Assembly: GCA_046328035.1 (NCBI GenBank)
Contig: JAXLXI010000016.1
Span: 1 to 64,000, forward strand
Reading direction: 5' to 3'
Length of the DNA: 64,000 nt
DNA from: JBGASG01 sp046328035
Lineage (GTDB): Bacteria; Cyanobacteriota; Vampirovibrionia; Obscuribacterales; Obscuribacteraceae
In this document: piece by piece, positions 15,905 through 25,120 of the stretch
Numbering within the stretch: the stretch's first letter is position 1
Layout of the letters: every line of letters begins with the position of its first letter
The notes under the pieces: generated by a model
The model's database searches: none
What the model saw: the letters and a program-made list of their open reading frames with translations, nothing else
What the model was told of the DNA's origin: nothing
Made by a program: the position numbers and the translations under genes

Positions 15905-17530
15905 CTACCGGCGCTTCTGTTTCATCTCCGCCTGCAACGACGCCAGGCGATTTTCCAGTTTGAGACGATGAGCGTTGTCGCTGGCGAGATTCTGGGATCT
16001 GGCATTGTCCTGGGCTCTGTTCAAAAGAGCCATGGCTTCTTCGTAGTTGCCGAAGTGCTGTTTGATCGCCGCCATGTTCACAAGACTCTCCAGGACGTAT
16101 GGAGTATCTTTGCCGCCCAGCGCTTCCCAGATGGCTATAGCCTTCAATCCCACAGGCTCCGCCTCGACATAATCTTGTTTGGCCAGGAGCGTGTTACAGA
16201 GCAATGTGGTCTCTCTGGCTACAAAGAAGCTCGTCGGGCCATACAAAGTGGTTTCGATGCGAATTGACTCGCGCTGCAGGGATGCTGCATCGTCCAGGCG
16301 ACCTTTGACCGTATAGAGCCAGCCCAACTGCGTCAGACACTCGGTGGTGTATTGCGTATCGCGACCGACAATTGATTCCAGTGCCACTCGCAATATCTCG
16401 TAGAGTTCAGTAGCGTCGTCGAACTGAGACTGTTGCAGTTTCTTGTAAGCAATGGCACTCAGCCGTTCCATATAAGGCGGAGGAACCGGTTTATCAACAC
16501 TAGCTTTCTGCGCCGGCTCCTGCGGCGTCAGAGTGATACCGTCTTTGATATCAGGCACAGCCCGCGGACTGGCGGGCAGACAGCCGAGCACCAGATCGGA
16601 CCCCTGCCACTTGGTTTTTAGCTCCGGGGTCTGGAGTTCGCCTCTTTCAGCCAATACTTCGGTCTGCACCTTTTCTTTTAAAGTCTCGAACGCAGGACCA
16701 AGTTTAGTCTTCGGTCCTTGCGCCGAAAGGGCGTCAATCAGCTGGCGAGTAAAGACACTGTTCTCGTATTTTTTGGATTCCCACGACGACTGCTGTGCGT
16801 CGCTGGAGCAGATAACCAGTTGCCCGGTACCTTGCATGAGACTGTTGGCGTTAAAATTGGCACCACGATTGATGCCCTTCGATTGCGGTTCCAGCGCTGC
16901 GCCGCTGTGGCACGCATCCAAAAATATCACCACGCGCCGGCAATGCACTCGCTCTTTTATGATCGAGGCCAGCTCCTGCATCGATATGCCGGTGGCAAAA
17001 AGCCTGTTGGCGTCGGTGTCATGTGCTACCAGATAGTTGGCGCCAGCCACGTCTGCGTGAGAGGGGCTGCCATGACTGGAGATGAAAATCACCACCAGAT
17101 CGTCCGGCAGAGCAATGCGCGGCAGCCACTTATCGGCCAATAGATCGAGTATGTTGGCACGCGTCGCCTGCTCGTCGACCAGCACCTTCACGTGGTCGCC
17201 GGCGAAGTTCTCGTGCGTAGTTAAAAACTGACCGAAATCGCGCGCGTCTTTGGCAGGATACTGAAGGTTGAGCTTTGCATCCTGAAACTTGCTAACTCCA
17301 ATCACCAGTGCCCACTTGTCTCGCACCGGCGAATCCACCTGGCTTTCCGCAGCTTGGGCAGGCGCAAGTGATGCGAGCGACTGGAGCAGAAATAGCGACA
17401 CGAGTGCTCGCCTGCCAATTAGGGGCAGGCTCTCGGCGCCGGCTTTTCGCAAGAGGTCGATCAACAGTTTCTTCTTTTCCGCGCAATTTGTCGCATAGCG
17501 TGAACATCCTAACACAAGTCGAGATGCCAA
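15905..17530 (-). CDS. Secreted caspase-like (C14) protease with TPR tail
   Basis: Signal-like hydrophobic stretch (about 42-60, ALVSLFLLQSLASLAPAQA), then a caspase p20 domain (about 70-320). WALVIGVSKF opens the domain, the catalytic His is in FISSHGSP (His153), and the nucleophile is in LDACHSGA (Cys207). The last 180 residues are TPR-like repeats (YTTECLTQLGWLYTVKGRLDD and on). It should act outside the cytoplasm. The start is uncertain: the frame begins with TTG at 17530, and another TTG near the hydrophobic segment is possible. It is divergent from a second caspase-like gene with a very similar p20 domain, so the two arose by duplication and may share control from the 128-bp gap. Confidence 0.85.
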   Translation of the reverse strand: MASRLVLGCSRYATNCAEKKKLLIDLLRKAGAESLPLIGRRALVSLFLLQSLASLAPAQAAESQVDSPVRDKWALVIGVSKFQDAKLNLQYPAKDARDFGQFLTTHENFAGDHVKVLVDEQATRANILDLLADKWLPRIALPDDLVVIFISSHGSPSHADVAGANYLVAHDTDANRLFATGISMQELASIIKERVHCRRVVIFLDACHSGAALEPQSKGINRGANFNANSLMQGTGQLVICSSDAQQSSWESKKYENSVFTRQLIDALSAQGPKTKLGPAFETLKEKVQTEVLAERGELQTPELKTKWQGSDLVLGCLPASPRAVPDIKDGITLTPQEPAQKASVDKPVPPPYMERLSAIAYKKLQQSQFDDATELYEILRVALESIVGRDTQYTTECLTQLGWLYTVKGRLDDAASLQRESIRIETTLYGPTSFFVARETTLLCNTLLAKQDYVEAEPVGLKAIAIWEALGGKDTPYVLESLVNMAAIKQHFGNYEEAMALLNRAQDNARSQNLASDNAHRLKLENRLASLQAEMKQKRR

Positions 17531-17658
17531 CAGAAACCTCAGTTCTGCTCAGTCGCAGAGTGCACCACCGACAGTGCCAGATTGCCTCTAGATTTCAGCC
17601 CTTGTCTCATCCGAAGGGGGGAGGCGACGGGGAATTGACCGTGAAATGATAGTCACCT

Positions 17659-19518
17659 ATGAACGTGTTAGAACCTGTCACTGCCCCCACCCACCACATG
17701 GCGGCGCGGTTGCCTCTTGTGTTGGCTCTGGCGGCCGCCATCTCGATGCCGGCGCTTCCACCGGCAAGCGCCGATGCAGGTAAGAGGGCACCGGCCGCTC
17801 AGGCTCCGCCGGCGGCCGGCGTAAAGCCTGTCAATCGCCCGGTGAAGGACAAATGGGCCCTGGTCATCGGCGTCAGCAAATTTCAGGATCCAAAGATCAA
17901 TCTCAAGTACCCGGCTAAAGATGCCCGGGACTTCTACAACTATCTGGTGACAGACGGCAATTTCACTTCCGACCATGTTGTGCTGTTGACAGACGCGAGC
18001 GCCACGCGCGCCAACATTCTTTCTCTCATCGGCGATAAGTGGCTGCCGCGCGTCGCTAATCCCGACGACCTGGTGGTGATTTATTTTTCCAGTCACGGCA
18101 GTCCCGCCGATATGGACGTCGGCGGCGTCAACTATCTTCTCGCCAGCGATACCAACACCGAGTGCCTTTACGCCACAGGTATTGCATTGCAAGACCTGAT
18201 GCAAACGATCAAGCATCGGGTGCACTCAGACCGCGTAGTAATCGTGCTCGATGCCTGTCACAGCGGTGCGGCCGATGTCGCCAGCAAGGGCTTGCGCAGG
18301 TCCGGCAATATCGACGCGGCGCAGGTCGTAGCAGGGACGGGACAACTGGTCATCGCCTCCAGCAGACCCGACCAGGCGTCCTGGGAATCGAAGGATTCGC
18401 AGAACGGCGTATTCACGAAACAGCTGATCGACGCTTTGAAAGCGCGGGGAGATCAGACCAGGTTAGGTGAGGCGTTCCGCCAGCTTCAAGACAAGGTGCA
18501 GCAGCAAGTGCTTCTGGAGCGCGGGCAACTGCAAACCCCGCAAATGAAAAGTCAATGGCAGGGCAACGATCTGATTCTCTCGGTGCCGCCCGCCCAGCCG
18601 CACATGGGCATTCCCATAGAATCGCTCAACCTGCTCACACCCGCTCAAGTAGGCGGTGTTGCCGGACCAGGTGCTGGTATTACTAATGGTGCGCCGGTGG
18701 CGGTAGCACCGGTGACGACAGTCGTGTTGCCACCAAAGACAATTCTAGACAACGGCAACATCTATCGGGTATTCAATCGTCCCACCGCCGCCACCACATT
18801 CGAGCTGGAGTCGCCGGCGCTTCTGACTTATGCCTATACATATCACTGGAATGACGGGCGCGGCACCGCCCCTGGAACCATCGCATTTCGGCACCAGGAC
18901 GGCACACTCTATGGTCCTTTCTCGGCTAACGGCAAAGCGGGGCAGGGAGGCGTTCCTAATGCCTACTGGGAGTGTGAGCCCATGTCGGAGATGAAGCCCG
19001 GGCTGTACACAATTCTGGACAGCAGTCCCGCGACCTGGTCGCAAAATAGCGGCTCCGCCGGCTGCGGTTTCGCTCGCATCAAGGTCGTTCCCAGATCTGT
19101 GGTGAGTGCCGGTGCCGGTGGGCCGGCGACTGGTGTGCGCCGCGAGCCTGTTTCTTCAATATTCAACAACGGCAACATCTATCTGGTGCGAAACAAACCC
19201 AAAGCCCCCACCTCATTTATGCTTCAGAAGCCGACTTTGCTGACGTCGATCTGCAACTACCACTGGAATGATGCGCGGGGACAGGAGCCAGGCAATATCA
19301 CTCTAGTGCGCCAGGACGGCACAGTGTACGGTCCGTGGCGCAGTAAAGGGCGCCCCGGGCAGGGTGGTGTTCCCAATGCATATTGGTACTGCGACTTAGA
19401 TGTTTTGCTCAAACCGGGATTATATGTCGTGCTCGACAGCGACAGCGGCACCTGGTCGCGCAATCCCGAAAGCGGCGAAGCGGGCATCACCGACATCAAA
19501 GGCGTTGTTCAGGATTGA
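17659..19518 (+). CDS. Secreted caspase-like (C14) protease with two C-terminal beta repeats
   Basis: After a signal peptide (about 14-40, Ala/Leu rich) comes a p20 domain nearly parallel to that of the divergent neighbour: WALVIGVSKF, FSSHGSP (His146), LDACHSGA (Cys200). The second half differs. After a Gly/Val linker two copies of a roughly 100-aa module begin DNGNIYRVFNRP (about 368) and NNGNIYLVRNKP (about 502). Each contains YHWNDGRG or YHWNDARG, then QDGTLYGP or QDGTVYGP, then GQGGVPNAYW, and ends with a PGLY strand and TWS. The module looks like a ligand-binding beta domain, presumably a sensor for the protease. I do not recognise it. Confidence 0.85.
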   Translation: MNVLEPVTAPTHHMAARLPLVLALAAAISMPALPPASADAGKRAPAAQAPPAAGVKPVNRPVKDKWALVIGVSKFQDPKINLKYPAKDARDFYNYLVTDGNFTSDHVVLLTDASATRANILSLIGDKWLPRVANPDDLVVIYFSSHGSPADMDVGGVNYLLASDTNTECLYATGIALQDLMQTIKHRVHSDRVVIVLDACHSGAADVASKGLRRSGNIDAAQVVAGTGQLVIASSRPDQASWESKDSQNGVFTKQLIDALKARGDQTRLGEAFRQLQDKVQQQVLLERGQLQTPQMKSQWQGNDLILSVPPAQPHMGIPIESLNLLTPAQVGGVAGPGAGITNGAPVAVAPVTTVVLPPKTILDNGNIYRVFNRPTAATTFELESPALLTYAYTYHWNDGRGTAPGTIAFRHQDGTLYGPFSANGKAGQGGVPNAYWECEPMSEMKPGLYTILDSSPATWSQNSGSAGCGFARIKVVPRSVVSAGAGGPATGVRREPVSSIFNNGNIYLVRNKPKAPTSFMLQKPTLLTSICNYHWNDARGQEPGNITLVRQDGTVYGPWRSKGRPGQGGVPNAYWYCDLDVLLKPGLYVVLDSDSGTWSRNPESGEAGITDIKGVVQD

Positions 19519-19537
19519 TTGATTCATTGCGCAACGC

Positions 19538-20512
19538 CTAATGCATCGGAACGCCTTCGTTGTCAATCACTCGCACATCAACATTGATATACGCTTTTCC
19601 CTTCGACGGCATGCCGTTGGTCACCACTTTGATCGGTACGTGCCAATCCGGGAAATGCATGTCCGGGATGATGCACGTTATAGTCGAGTCGGTGGACGCG
19701 GTCACCGTAGCCTTGATGCCGCGAAAGGTGACAATATTCTCCGCTGCCACCGGCGAAAATCCATAGCCTTCCAGAGTGACAGGGTGTTGCGGCGGCGAAG
19801 CCAGCATGCTGACACGCGTGATGTGCGGCGACGAGCGCACCATTACCGAGTATGGACGGCTGCGCACGGACGCAACAGCGACTTGCAAACTCTGGCTACC
19901 GCCCGGCGCGCCGTGGGGAAGTCTGAAAGTCAGCTCACCAGCTTTGCTCGTCAGGGCATGCACGTGTTTGTGTCCGATGTGCACCGCGACCTGCTGCACG
20001 CGATCTGAAAAATTGCTGCCCTGCACCGTGATAGTGTCTTTGAGACTGATCGGCTGCGGGCTCACGGACAAGATCACAGGACGCTGAATGAACAATTTCC
20101 AGTTCATGCGTGCCCCGGAAGGTCCAAACGCCTTGACTGTGATCGGGTTATAGCCCGCGTGCAGGCGACCGGTCAGATCTATCGAAAAGCTGTCGCCGCC
20201 GTTGAAACTCTCAAACGTTGCCAGCGGTGCACGATGCAACTCAGCATTCATACCTGTGACTCGCGGCTTGCCATCGGCGCCGTTGGTGAAAACCAGCCGC
20301 ACTGGCAGCCTCTCCTGTCCCTGCTGCAGGTGAATGCGGTCGCCCCAGCTCTGCCAAGCCCCGGCTCTTGTCACCAGTGGTTTAGACTCCTGAAAGACCA
20401 CCATCTCATCAGCAGCGTCCGCTGCGGGCACCGCCGGCAGTATCGGTGAGACTGTCGCTGCGCAGCAAATCAGAAGACTGGCGGCAACTGAAATCAGTTT
20501 TTTCAAAATCAT
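19538..20512 (-). CDS. Exported TIG/IPT-domain protein
   Basis: A signal peptide (about 1-34) is followed by an unassigned beta region and then two IPT/TIG immunoglobulin-like domains. The first is around 150-225 (PVILSVSPQPISLKDTITVQ, GSNFSD) and the second around 228-310 (PHITRVSMLASPPQHPVTLE, GYGFSP). Such domains bind proteins or sugars at the cell surface. It converges with the second caspase-like gene, 19 bp apart, which suggests but does not prove a link. Confidence 0.8.
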   Translation of the reverse strand: MILKKLISVAASLLICCAATVSPILPAVPAADAADEMVVFQESKPLVTRAGAWQSWGDRIHLQQGQERLPVRLVFTNGADGKPRVTGMNAELHRAPLATFESFNGGDSFSIDLTGRLHAGYNPITVKAFGPSGARMNWKLFIQRPVILSVSPQPISLKDTITVQGSNFSDRVQQVAVHIGHKHVHALTSKAGELTFRLPHGAPGGSQSLQVAVASVRSRPYSVMVRSSPHITRVSMLASPPQHPVTLEGYGFSPVAAENIVTFRGIKATVTASTDSTITCIIPDMHFPDWHVPIKVVTNGMPSKGKAYINVDVRVIDNEGVPMH

Positions 20513-20640
20513 AGAGGAGCTCCCCTGTCCAGCAAAGTTGTACCCAGTTTCCGCTTTGATGTTTTGCGGTTGAAGCGGTTTCTTTCACCTGTCGAGCGGG
20601 TAGATCTGTCTTGCCCTTCGGCGCAAAAACGAGGTTCACC

Positions 20641-22107
20641 ATGTCGCGGCGTCCACAACAATCTCGCAAATCTGCAACCGGCAAGGCGAAATCATTTCAA
20701 CACCCGCCGCTTCATGCCGATTATCTTGAGAAACCTGCGCACCTGCAAACTCGCAAAGATCGCTATGAGTTGGGACGTGCCATGCGTGTGGTCTGCCCGC
20801 GGGAGGCGCACAGCGAATACACGGTCGATTGGGCAGATCGAAGAGATCCAGTCGAGCTGCTCGTGGAATCCAGCGAAGGACGCATCGAAAGTTTGCTGCC
20901 AATTAGATACGGTCGCATGTCGATGTCTCCGTTTGCTTATTTTCGGGGCGCCGCCATCGCTATGGCCGCTGACCTTGCCGACACCCCGGAGACCGGCTAC
21001 GCGGTGCAGTGCTGTGGAGACAGCCACCTGTGCAACTTCGGAGCCTTCGCCACGCCGGAGCGCAAAGTCATCTTCGACATCAACGACTTTGATGAAACCT
21101 TTCCAGCGCCCTGGGAATGGGATCTTAAACGGCTGGCCGCCAGTTTTTACATCGCCGGTCGACACAACGAGCACAAAAACTCCGCCTGCCACGAGGCTGC
21201 CTTGAGAGTGGTGGAGTGCTATCGCGATCGCATGTTCGAGCTGGCGGAAATGCAAACATTGACGTCATGGTACGATGCGCTCTGCTTCGAGACTCTGATT
21301 GAGCGCAGCACCGATCGCAAGTTCAAAGAGAAACGCAGGAAAGACCTGAAGAAAGCCGAAGCTCGAGATGCGCTATCGGAATTTATCAAGCTCGGTCACA
21401 TCGTCGCCGGCGAGCCTAAAATCAAGGACCAGCCACCCCTGATTTTTCATGACCCGAAGTATAGTACACCAAAATTTCAACGCGCTATCCGGGCCAGCAT
21501 AGAGGACTATCGCGATACACTGACAGCCGAAAGGCGGGTGCTCTTCGACCGTTATGAGTTCGTCGATGTGGCAATCAAAGTCGTCGGGGTCGGCAGTGTC
21601 GGCACACGGTGCCTGATTGCCCTCTTTTTCGCCGCCGAAAGCGACCCGCTCATATTGCAGCTCAAAGAGGCCAGAGAGTCGGTTCTTCAGCCGTATTCTT
21701 CATATCCCGCGTTCCAATCGCACGGAGAGCGGGTGGTATTTGGACAGCGCCTCATGCAGGCAGCCAGTGACATGTTTCTCGGTCACTTCGTCGGGCGAGA
21801 AGAGAAGAGAGACTTCTATGTCAGGCAACTGCGCGACGTCAAAGTAAAAATCCCGGTGGAGACATTCTCACCCAGCGACATGCTGCAGTACGCGCAAAAA
21901 TGCGGGTGGGCTCTCGCTAGAGCACACGCTCGCTCAGGAGATCCGGCGGTTCTGTCCGGCTATATGGGCAAGGGCGCGGCACTACCACTGGCGGTGGCAC
22001 AGTTCGCCGAGACCTATGCCGACCAAAACGAGAACGACTACCAAAAGTTACTCGCAGCGATCAAATCTGGTGCTATCGAAGCCCAGCGCGACGTAGGGGT
22101 TGGTTAG
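20641..22107 (+). CDS. DUF2252 family protein
   Basis: A 488-aa protein of the DUF2252 family. Diagnostic stretches are RMSMSPFAYFRGAAIAMAAD, CCGDSHLCNFGAFATPER, FDINDFDETFPAPWEWDLKR and VGSVGTRC. The GDSHLxNFG and DFDE segments correspond to the catalytic loop and metal-binding positions of a protein-kinase/aminoglycoside-phosphotransferase fold, and the family is thought to be kinase-related, with substrate unknown. The ATG at 20641 is chosen because GAGG stands upstream and a Ser/Arg/Lys-rich N-terminus follows. It is divergent from the TIG protein. Confidence 0.9.
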   Translation: MSRRPQQSRKSATGKAKSFQHPPLHADYLEKPAHLQTRKDRYELGRAMRVVCPREAHSEYTVDWADRRDPVELLVESSEGRIESLLPIRYGRMSMSPFAYFRGAAIAMAADLADTPETGYAVQCCGDSHLCNFGAFATPERKVIFDINDFDETFPAPWEWDLKRLAASFYIAGRHNEHKNSACHEAALRVVECYRDRMFELAEMQTLTSWYDALCFETLIERSTDRKFKEKRRKDLKKAEARDALSEFIKLGHIVAGEPKIKDQPPLIFHDPKYSTPKFQRAIRASIEDYRDTLTAERRVLFDRYEFVDVAIKVVGVGSVGTRCLIALFFAAESDPLILQLKEARESVLQPYSSYPAFQSHGERVVFGQRLMQAASDMFLGHFVGREEKRDFYVRQLRDVKVKIPVETFSPSDMLQYAQKCGWALARAHARSGDPAVLSGYMGKGAALPLAVAQFAETYADQNENDYQKLLAAIKSGAIEAQRDVGVG

Positions 22108-22771
22108 AACTCCGGGCAGCTCAGTGCAGTTTCTTCCTCCTCTAATCCTGGTGAATCAAGTGGCATCGCTGGTGGTGCTGATCGCCGGCACTTGGCTGAT
22201 TTGCTTCATGAAGATGCGCCAATTCAAGTCCAATCCATTGATCAATCCACTCGTGTGGGCATCGGTCATTGCGGCGATCGTGCTGGCTTTCAATTACGCC
22301 GATTTGGACATGCGAGAAGCGGACATCAACGAGCAGGCTGTCCTCTCGAAACACGGAGAGAGCGCCGAGGCGCGTATTGTTTCAGCCGGCGACGCATTCA
22401 ATATTCGCAGCACCAATGGAAGAATGCGCGGTGGCACGATTACCTGCGAATTCACCGATCGCGCCGGCAAGACCGTACGTGCCACCACCTGCGAGCAATA
22501 CAACACCAAGAACCAACGCGTTCCGCTCTGGGAACAGGATGGACGCTGGGCTCCAGGCAAGACGATCAAGATAAAGTTCATGCCTGAGGATCCCAGCATA
22601 TTTCGCCTCGATGAGGCAGTCCGTACCACCAGGGAAGGTGGCGCAACTGATCGGCTACTCTTCGCCATTGCTGCGTGGTATTTCCCCGTCGCCTGGTTAG
22701 GCGCCGTCGGCTACTTTGCATTTCTCCGAAAGCGGCACTCACACGTCCCCCACACGAAACTGCAAGAATGA
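22100..22771 (+). CDS. Membrane protein (DUF3592-like)
   Basis: Two N-terminal membrane segments (about 12-37 and 48-66) flank a short loop. A soluble beta domain follows (EARIVSAGDAFNIRSTNGRM, then CEFTDRAGKTVRATTCEQYN, and a KTIKIKFMPEDPSIFRL strand), then a C-terminal membrane helix (about 187-210). This layout and the V-x-F-x-P-E-P-like strand fit DUF3592-type proteins of unknown function. The start could be the TTG at 22100, overlapping the upstream stop, or a GTG at 22124. It is likely translationally coupled to the DUF2252 gene. Confidence 0.65.
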   Translation: MVRTPGSSVQFLPPLILVNQVASLVVLIAGTWLICFMKMRQFKSNPLINPLVWASVIAAIVLAFNYADLDMREADINEQAVLSKHGESAEARIVSAGDAFNIRSTNGRMRGGTITCEFTDRAGKTVRATTCEQYNTKNQRVPLWEQDGRWAPGKTIKIKFMPEDPSIFRLDEAVRTTREGGATDRLLFAIAAWYFPVAWLGAVGYFAFLRKRHSHVPHTKLQE

Positions 22772-22815
22772 CCAGGCTCGCGCTCTTCGGTTCCCGTAGA
22801 CATGCCGCGCCAGGT

Positions 22816-25002
22816 TCAAACCGGAATGCGATCGATGTACTTGCGGTCGAAAGCTCGCGGCTGCCCGACGGCGGTCACAAACTCCTGCGCCGATTTGGCG
22901 GTCGCCTTTTGCGAGACGACGACACCCTCAGCTGAATTCAACTCATCATCGGAAGTCTTCAGCTCAAACGGCTTCAGAACATCAGCGAGGAAACCGACAG
23001 CTTCTGCCGCCGCGCCGATGGTCTTGCAATGCTTATACATCTCGAGCACGAAAAGTTTTGCGTGAGCGTTTTTGGCGAGCGACTTCACGCTCTCCTGACC
23101 GCCAGGCAAGAACACCGCATCGAAGAGCACGCTGCCTGTGGCTGACAGCGCAAAATCCACTGGGTGTTTCTTGTCGTCAGAGCCCGTTAACTCCCCGGCG
23201 CGAGTGCCGACTAGTTTTGCGAAAGCCTTCTGTGCCTCCAGTTCTTTTTTGACCGCATCGACTGCGGCAGTATCAAATCCGTCCGAGACAAGAATCGCCA
23301 CCTTGCGACCGGTAGCTCCCACCACCGGAGCTGCTAGCATGGTCAATGCCGCAGAACTTTTCACTTTGCTCTTCTTTGGCTCCGCTGGCTGGTACTCTTC
23401 GGGGTCGACATCCTCAGGATAAAGCCTGTTCAGGGGATCTTCCTCTTCGACGGGCGTTTCAATGCTGAGACCGGCGGCGACAGACGAGGCGAGGTCGGCA
23501 TCGACTCTTTGCAGGACAGAAATTACGCGCCGGCGAATCTCCGGTGATTCAACATGCGCCAGTTCAAACTGGAAGGCTTCGATAATGTGCAGTTTCTCGA
23601 CGTCTGTCTGGCTGTTGTAAAACAACCTCGCCTGGCTGAAGTGGTCCATGAAGCTCGGCGCGCGGTCGCGTAACTTCACGCCCTCAACAGGCGCTTGAGC
23701 CGTGAAGAAACCTCCCTCGGCAATCGGCGCCTGTATCGGGCTGCCACCAGCGACGGTATTAGGTTGATAGCTGGCCTGTCCGGGATTAATGGTGTGTCGC
23801 ATGTGCCCATCGCGTTGATTATTCACAACCGGCGCGACCGACTTGTTAATCGGCAGTTCGTGAAAGTTGGGGCTGCCCAGGCGCTTCAACTGAGTGTCCG
23901 GATACGAGAACAAGCGACCTTGCATCAGCGGATCGTTCGTAAAATCAATTCCCGGCACCACGTGACTGACGCAAAATGCCACTTGCTCGGTCTCAGCAAA
24001 AAAGTTGTCCGGGTTGCGGTTCAGAGTCAGTTTCCCAAGTTTCGTCACCGGTACAAGTTCTTCAGGCACCAGTTTGGTGGGGTCCAGCAAGTCGAAGTCG
24101 AAATTGAATTCGTCCTTCTCTTCGATGATCTGTACGCCCAGCTCGTATTCCGGATAGACACCGTTTTCGATCAGATCCCAGAGATCTCGCCGATGAAAGT
24201 CCGGATCTTTGCCGGAGATTTTGACCGCCTCATCCCAGAGCACCGAATGCACTCCACGCGCAGGCTTCCAATGAAATTTCGCGAAACGGCTTACGCCTTT
24301 TGCGTCGATCAATCTGAACGTATGGACGCCGAACCCCTCCATCGTTGCGAAACTTCTCGGTATGGCTCGGTCAGACATCGCCCAGAAAACCATGTGCGTA
24401 GCTTCGGTTGAAATCGACACAAAGTCCCAGAACGTGTCATGAGCTGACTGCGCCTGGGGAATCTCATTGTGCGGCTCAGGTTTAACGGCGTGTACGAAAT
24501 CAGGAAACTTCATCGCATCCTGTATAAAGAAGACTGGAATGTTGTTTCCTACCAGATCGAACACGCCCTCTTGCGTGTAGAACTTGACAGCAAAACCGCG
24601 CACGTCTCGTGCCAGATCAGACGATCCGCGCGAACCAGCAACTGTGGAGAAACGGGTGAAAACAGGCGTGGTCACACCTTCCTGCAGAAAGCCGGCGCGG
24701 CAGAACTTCGCTCCAGTTCCATAAGACTCGAAAATCCCATGTGCCGCCGAGCCTCTTGCGTGCACCACGCGCTCGGGGATTCGCTCATGGTCGAAGTGCA
24801 TGATCTTCTCGCGCATAAGATGGTCTTCGAGAAGCGAGGGTCCACGCGTTCCCGCCTTCAGAGTGTTCTGGTTGTCATTGATGCGAACGCCCTGGTTGGA
24901 AGTCAAATATTCCTGGTCACCGTCTACGGTGTACTGCTGCAGTTGTTCCTGCTTTGCGTTGGTGCCGCTTGTCGATTTCGTTTTCTTCTTGCCTGTAGCC
25001 AC
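22816..25002 (-). CDS. katE: Large-subunit (clade 2) catalase with DJ-1/PfpI-like C-terminus
   Basis: The 728-aa length and domain order match HPII-type catalases. Catalytic His is in RVVHARGSAAHG (about 78-89), the essential Asn in FDLVGNNIPVFF, and the proximal heme Tyr in RLFSYPDTQLKRLG. The C-terminal 150 residues (RKVAILVSDGFD to the end) form the flavodoxin/DJ-1-like domain found only in large catalases. It removes hydrogen peroxide in the cytosol. The start is a GTG at 25002 with AAGGGGG upstream. A 20-bp perfect palindrome lies 16 bp upstream of the start and may be an operator. Two stress-type genes follow upstream on the same strand, but a terminator separates them. Confidence 0.95.
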   Translation of the reverse strand: MATGKKKTKSTSGTNAKQEQLQQYTVDGDQEYLTSNQGVRINDNQNTLKAGTRGPSLLEDHLMREKIMHFDHERIPERVVHARGSAAHGIFESYGTGAKFCRAGFLQEGVTTPVFTRFSTVAGSRGSSDLARDVRGFAVKFYTQEGVFDLVGNNIPVFFIQDAMKFPDFVHAVKPEPHNEIPQAQSAHDTFWDFVSISTEATHMVFWAMSDRAIPRSFATMEGFGVHTFRLIDAKGVSRFAKFHWKPARGVHSVLWDEAVKISGKDPDFHRRDLWDLIENGVYPEYELGVQIIEEKDEFNFDFDLLDPTKLVPEELVPVTKLGKLTLNRNPDNFFAETEQVAFCVSHVVPGIDFTNDPLMQGRLFSYPDTQLKRLGSPNFHELPINKSVAPVVNNQRDGHMRHTINPGQASYQPNTVAGGSPIQAPIAEGGFFTAQAPVEGVKLRDRAPSFMDHFSQARLFYNSQTDVEKLHIIEAFQFELAHVESPEIRRRVISVLQRVDADLASSVAAGLSIETPVEEEDPLNRLYPEDVDPEEYQPAEPKKSKVKSSAALTMLAAPVVGATGRKVAILVSDGFDTAAVDAVKKELEAQKAFAKLVGTRAGELTGSDDKKHPVDFALSATGSVLFDAVFLPGGQESVKSLAKNAHAKLFVLEMYKHCKTIGAAAEAVGFLADVLKPFELKTSDDELNSAEGVVVSQKATAKSAQEFVTAVGQPRAFDRKYIDRIPV

Positions 25003-25017
25003 TGTTCCCCCTTCGGC

Positions 25018-25037
25018 GGAGAGGTGGTCACCTCTCC
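25018..25037. promoter_or_regulatory. 20-bp palindrome in catalase leader
   Basis: GGAGAGGTGGTCACCTCTCC has perfect 9-bp arms around GT. It lies 16 bp from the catalase start codon, so it is an operator or a hairpin in the 5' leader. It does not resemble PerR, Fur or OxyR sites known to me. Confidence 0.5.
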
Positions 25038-25072
25038 CTCATGCTGATCGCTCACTCTCTAAGATGATGAAA

Positions 25073-25100
25073 AGCGGGGACACGCTAAAGTGCCCCCGCT
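25073..25100 (-). terminator. Rho-independent-type terminator after glycine-zipper gene
   Basis: On the minus strand an 11-bp GC-rich stem (one mismatch) with a 6-nt loop is followed by TTTTC. It is 20 bp past the stop codon of the glycine-zipper gene. Confidence 0.65.
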
Positions 25101-25120
25101 CAGTTCGCCACTGATCGAAC

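Noticed and set aside
16533..17036. Plus-strand frame inside the caspase-TPR gene
   Set aside because: Overlaps the catalytic caspase text on the other strand, which is clearly coding.
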